Origin: Phocaeicola oris | GTDB taxonomy: Bacteria > Bacteroidota > Bacteroidia > Bacteroidales > Bacteroidaceae | NCBI RefSeq assembly: GCF_021295095.1 | Contig: NZ_JAJLQX010000013.1 | Location: forward strand, 1-64,000 | Direction of reading: 5' to 3' | Length of the DNA: 64,000 nucleotides | Shown here: in pieces, positions 62,996 through 64,000 of the stretch | Layout of the letters: each line of letters opens with the position of its first letter | Position numbering within the stretch: the stretch's first letter is position 1 | Program-made: the position numbers and the translations under genes | Notes under the pieces: generated by a model | Told to the model about the DNA's origin: nothing | What the model saw: only the letters and a program-made list of their open reading frames with translations | Databases searched by the model: none

Positions 62996-63079
62996 AGGGA
63001 GGGCCATAAAAGACGCGATAATTTCAAGTCGGCAACCTCGTAGAAAGGAGGTGGGTCAGATTGATACATCTCCTTTTTT
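62996..63079 (+). ncRNA. Candidate small RNA ending in the copy-2 hairpin
   Basis: Predicted from the promoter at 62958-62989 to the terminator hairpin AAAGGAGGT/ATCTCCTTT (63044-63052 and 63068-63076) with a U run to 63079. It contains no ORF. The segment AGAAAGGAGGTG (63042-63053) is complementary over 12 nt to the 3' end of 16S rRNA as recalled for Bacteroides (CACCUCCUUUCU). Whether it is transcribed is unproved. Confidence 0.4.
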
Positions 63080-63113
63080 CTTCTTCCGGTACTATTGAGG
63101 TTTCTCTATACTT

Positions 63114-63236
63114 CTATTCCCTGTAGACGTAGTCGGCATCTTTCGGCAGGTCGAACACACTCACTGCCTTTTCAAGATTTTCCATCTTAGCTTTCATCTT
63201 TTTCTTTATCATATCAAAAAAATCCTTTTCGTTCAT
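63114..63236 (-). CDS. Small 40-residue protein, copy 2
   Basis: Forty codons from ATG 63236 to TAG: MNEKDFFDMIKKKMKAK, MENLEKAVSVFDLP, KDADYVYRE. It is the paralogue of the ORF at 62819-62941; substitutions such as D/E, M/V and K/I suggest selection on protein. No known domain. The two genes lie within a direct repeat of about 185-200 bp with the hairpin at their 3' end, which can serve as a weak terminator for them on the minus strand. Confidence 0.6.
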   Translation of the reverse strand: MNEKDFFDMIKKKMKAKMENLEKAVSVFDLPKDADYVYRE

Positions 63237-63287
63237 ATTTTTGCATTTTAATTTACTATTATCCAATTATTAATTTATCTTTACGAC

Positions 63288-63521
63288 ATGGAAACAATTT
63301 TTGATCATAACGTAACTGATGAAGAACTTACTCGCTTCAGTGGCAGAGAATCCTTTGAATGGTGCAAGGAACATAACATTGACCTTTTCGAGAATCCTGA
63401 TGATGCCAACTATGCGATAGGCTTGTTGTATTCCGGTCGTGGTGATAAGGAGAAGGCTAATTATTATTGGTCGAAAATCAAGGATAAGGACGTTCTTGGA
63501 GCCCTTGTTCAAGATTTTTAA
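63288..63521 (+). CDS. Small conserved hypothetical protein, 77 residues
   Basis: A small acidic soluble protein (FDHNVTDEELTRFSG, EWCKEHNIDLFENP, GDKEKANYYWSKIKDKD) that looks like a short helical repeat; no named family was recognised. A -7-like box TATCTTTA (63276-63283) ends 4 bp before the ATG, as for other nearly leaderless genes here. It diverges from the 40-residue ORF (copy 2) and ends before a bidirectional terminator. Confidence 0.65.
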   Translation: METIFDHNVTDEELTRFSGRESFEWCKEHNIDLFENPDDANYAIGLLYSGRGDKEKANYYWSKIKDKDVLGALVQDF

Positions 63522-63537
63522 GGTATCTTTCAAAACA

Positions 63538-63568
63538 AAAAAGGGGATTCGCGAAGAATCTCCTTTTT
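63538..63568. terminator. Bidirectional terminator between the small gene and tRNA-Lys
   Basis: AAAAGGGGATTC pairs with GAATCTCCTTTT around GCGAA, with A and T runs on the two sides. It ends the small gene on the plus strand and tRNA-Lys on the minus strand. Confidence 0.8.
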
Positions 63569-63578
63569 ACCATTTCTG

Positions 63579-63651
63579 TGATCCGCTTGGGGCTCGAACC
63601 CAAGACCCCAACATTAAAAGTGTTGTGCTCTACCTGCTGAGCTAGCGAATC
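63579..63651 (-). tRNA. tRNA-Lys, anticodon TTT
   Basis: Read on the minus strand this is a 73-nt cloverleaf. Acceptor GATTCGC pairs with GCGGATC (one G-T pair). The D-arm is GCTC...GAGC. The anticodon stem CAACA/TGTTG holds loop CTTTTAA with anticodon TTT. The T-arm TTGGG/CCCAA holds TTCGAGC, and A is the discriminator base. CCA is not encoded. tRNA genes are common integration sites, but no integrase is seen near its 3' end here. Confidence 0.96.
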
Positions 63652-63853
63652 TCCTTATTGCTTTCAACTTCTTGGAAAGCGGTGCAAAGGTAGTGCTTTC
63701 TATTGTATCCTGCAAATAATAATCCTACTTTTTTTAAATTTATTTTTAAAATGTCACTTATAGAACTTTATAGTGCATGTTTTTACTTCCATAAGTTTTA
63801 CGAAATGAATGTAGAGAGCCATACCTGATAGTATTAAATAATTATTTTCAATT

Positions 63854-64000
63854 TTAATTACCTGTTTCTTTCGTTATGTCTTTCGTTTCTTCTTGCTCTT
63901 CTGTATCTACCGTACCATTCTCTTTTATGACATACCTTTTATAATACGAGATAATGAGACTGGTCAGAGGGAGTGCCAAAATCATTCCGACGATACCCAT
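63854..64000 (-). CDS. AI-2E family transporter, C-terminus only
   Basis: The last 48 codons of a gene that enters from the right edge. A hydrophobic end with GIVGMILALPLTSLIISYYK is followed by a charged tail (KENGTVDTEEQEETKD). The IPGMILALP-type segment and its place near the C-terminus match the AI-2E transporter (DUF20) family of membrane proteins with eight helices. Substrate specificity cannot be inferred. The 200 bp between its stop and tRNA-Lys hold nothing recognisable. Confidence 0.75.
   Translation of the reverse strand: MGIVGMILALPLTSLIISYYKRYVIKENGTVDTEEQEETKDITKETGN

Overview
The window is about 64 kb of a low-GC Bacteroidales chromosome, almost certainly Bacteroides or Phocaeicola (gut Bacteroidaceae). 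Three things point there: the -7 box TAnnTTTG in front of many genes with few Shine-Dalgarno sequences; family content (carboxypeptidase-like/TonB-type barrels, NigD-like lipoprotein, DUF3822, DUF5683, N-succinyl/acetylornithine transcarbamylase, ISAon1 relic); and the conserved blocks parA-parB-DUF5683-mltD-relA, surE-lpxB, rsfS-ftsH-cdsA and PASTA-rluD-ddl. Most of the window is core genome packed to the base, with several convergent pairs that touch or overlap.

Layout. 1-130: the 5' part of a transposase gene and its upstream hairpin. 304-11.5 kb: aroB, a membrane protein, an outer-membrane barrel, an S41 protease lipoprotein, cardiolipin synthase, rsmD, DUF3822 and a RecD/Pif1-like helicase. 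11.8-26.4 kb: alaS, a MerR regulator, the relA-mltD-parBA block, surE-lpxB, cdsA-ftsH-rsfS. 26.5-29.2 kb: an accessory island with a dispersed repeat element, an ISAon1 relic and a PqqD-like gene plus Cys-containing small protein behind a long, strongly structured leader RNA. 29.3-39.2 kb: FabK-like flavoprotein, a plug/DUF1080 protein, GH20 hexosaminidase and the PASTA-rluD-ddl-acyltransferase-NigD operon. 39.2-44.9 kb: a nitrite/nitrogen-stress block (hcp; nrfHA with cytochrome c biogenesis genes). 45.4-56.3 kb: arginine biosynthesis, HAD phosphatase, acyl-CoA ligase with its cupin regulator, tsaE, aroA, dinB, tcdA, a histidine phosphatase. 56.9-62.7 kb: an operon for trans-4-hydroxyproline breakdown (pruA, HExxH lipoprotein, hypD, hypE). 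62.7-64 kb: a duplicated small-ORF/hairpin unit, tRNA-Lys and the 3' end of an AI-2E family transporter.

How genes work together. HypD dehydrates hydroxyproline to pyrroline-5-carboxylate, HypE installs the HypD radical and PruA oxidises the product to glutamate. NrfH feeds electrons to the pentahaem NrfA, whose haems need the adjacent ResB/CcsA-type genes; Hcp deals with reactive nitrogen and has a dyad operator over its promoter. PASTA, Ddl, AroA, LpxB, CdsA and the acyltransferase serve envelope or precursor synthesis.

The least explained features are (i) five arrays of 22-bp units that all follow TCAY-N4-RTGA-N10, two complete and one truncated copy of which sit inside a roughly 350-370 bp element with terminal inverted repeats; (ii) the tandem hairpin leader before the PqqD-like gene, in which two hairpins share a self-complementary UCUAGA loop; and (iii) a duplicated unit with a 40-codon ORF and a hairpin containing 12 nt complementary to the expected 3' end of Bacteroides 16S rRNA. 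All functional statements are read from sequence and family knowledge; no database search was run.
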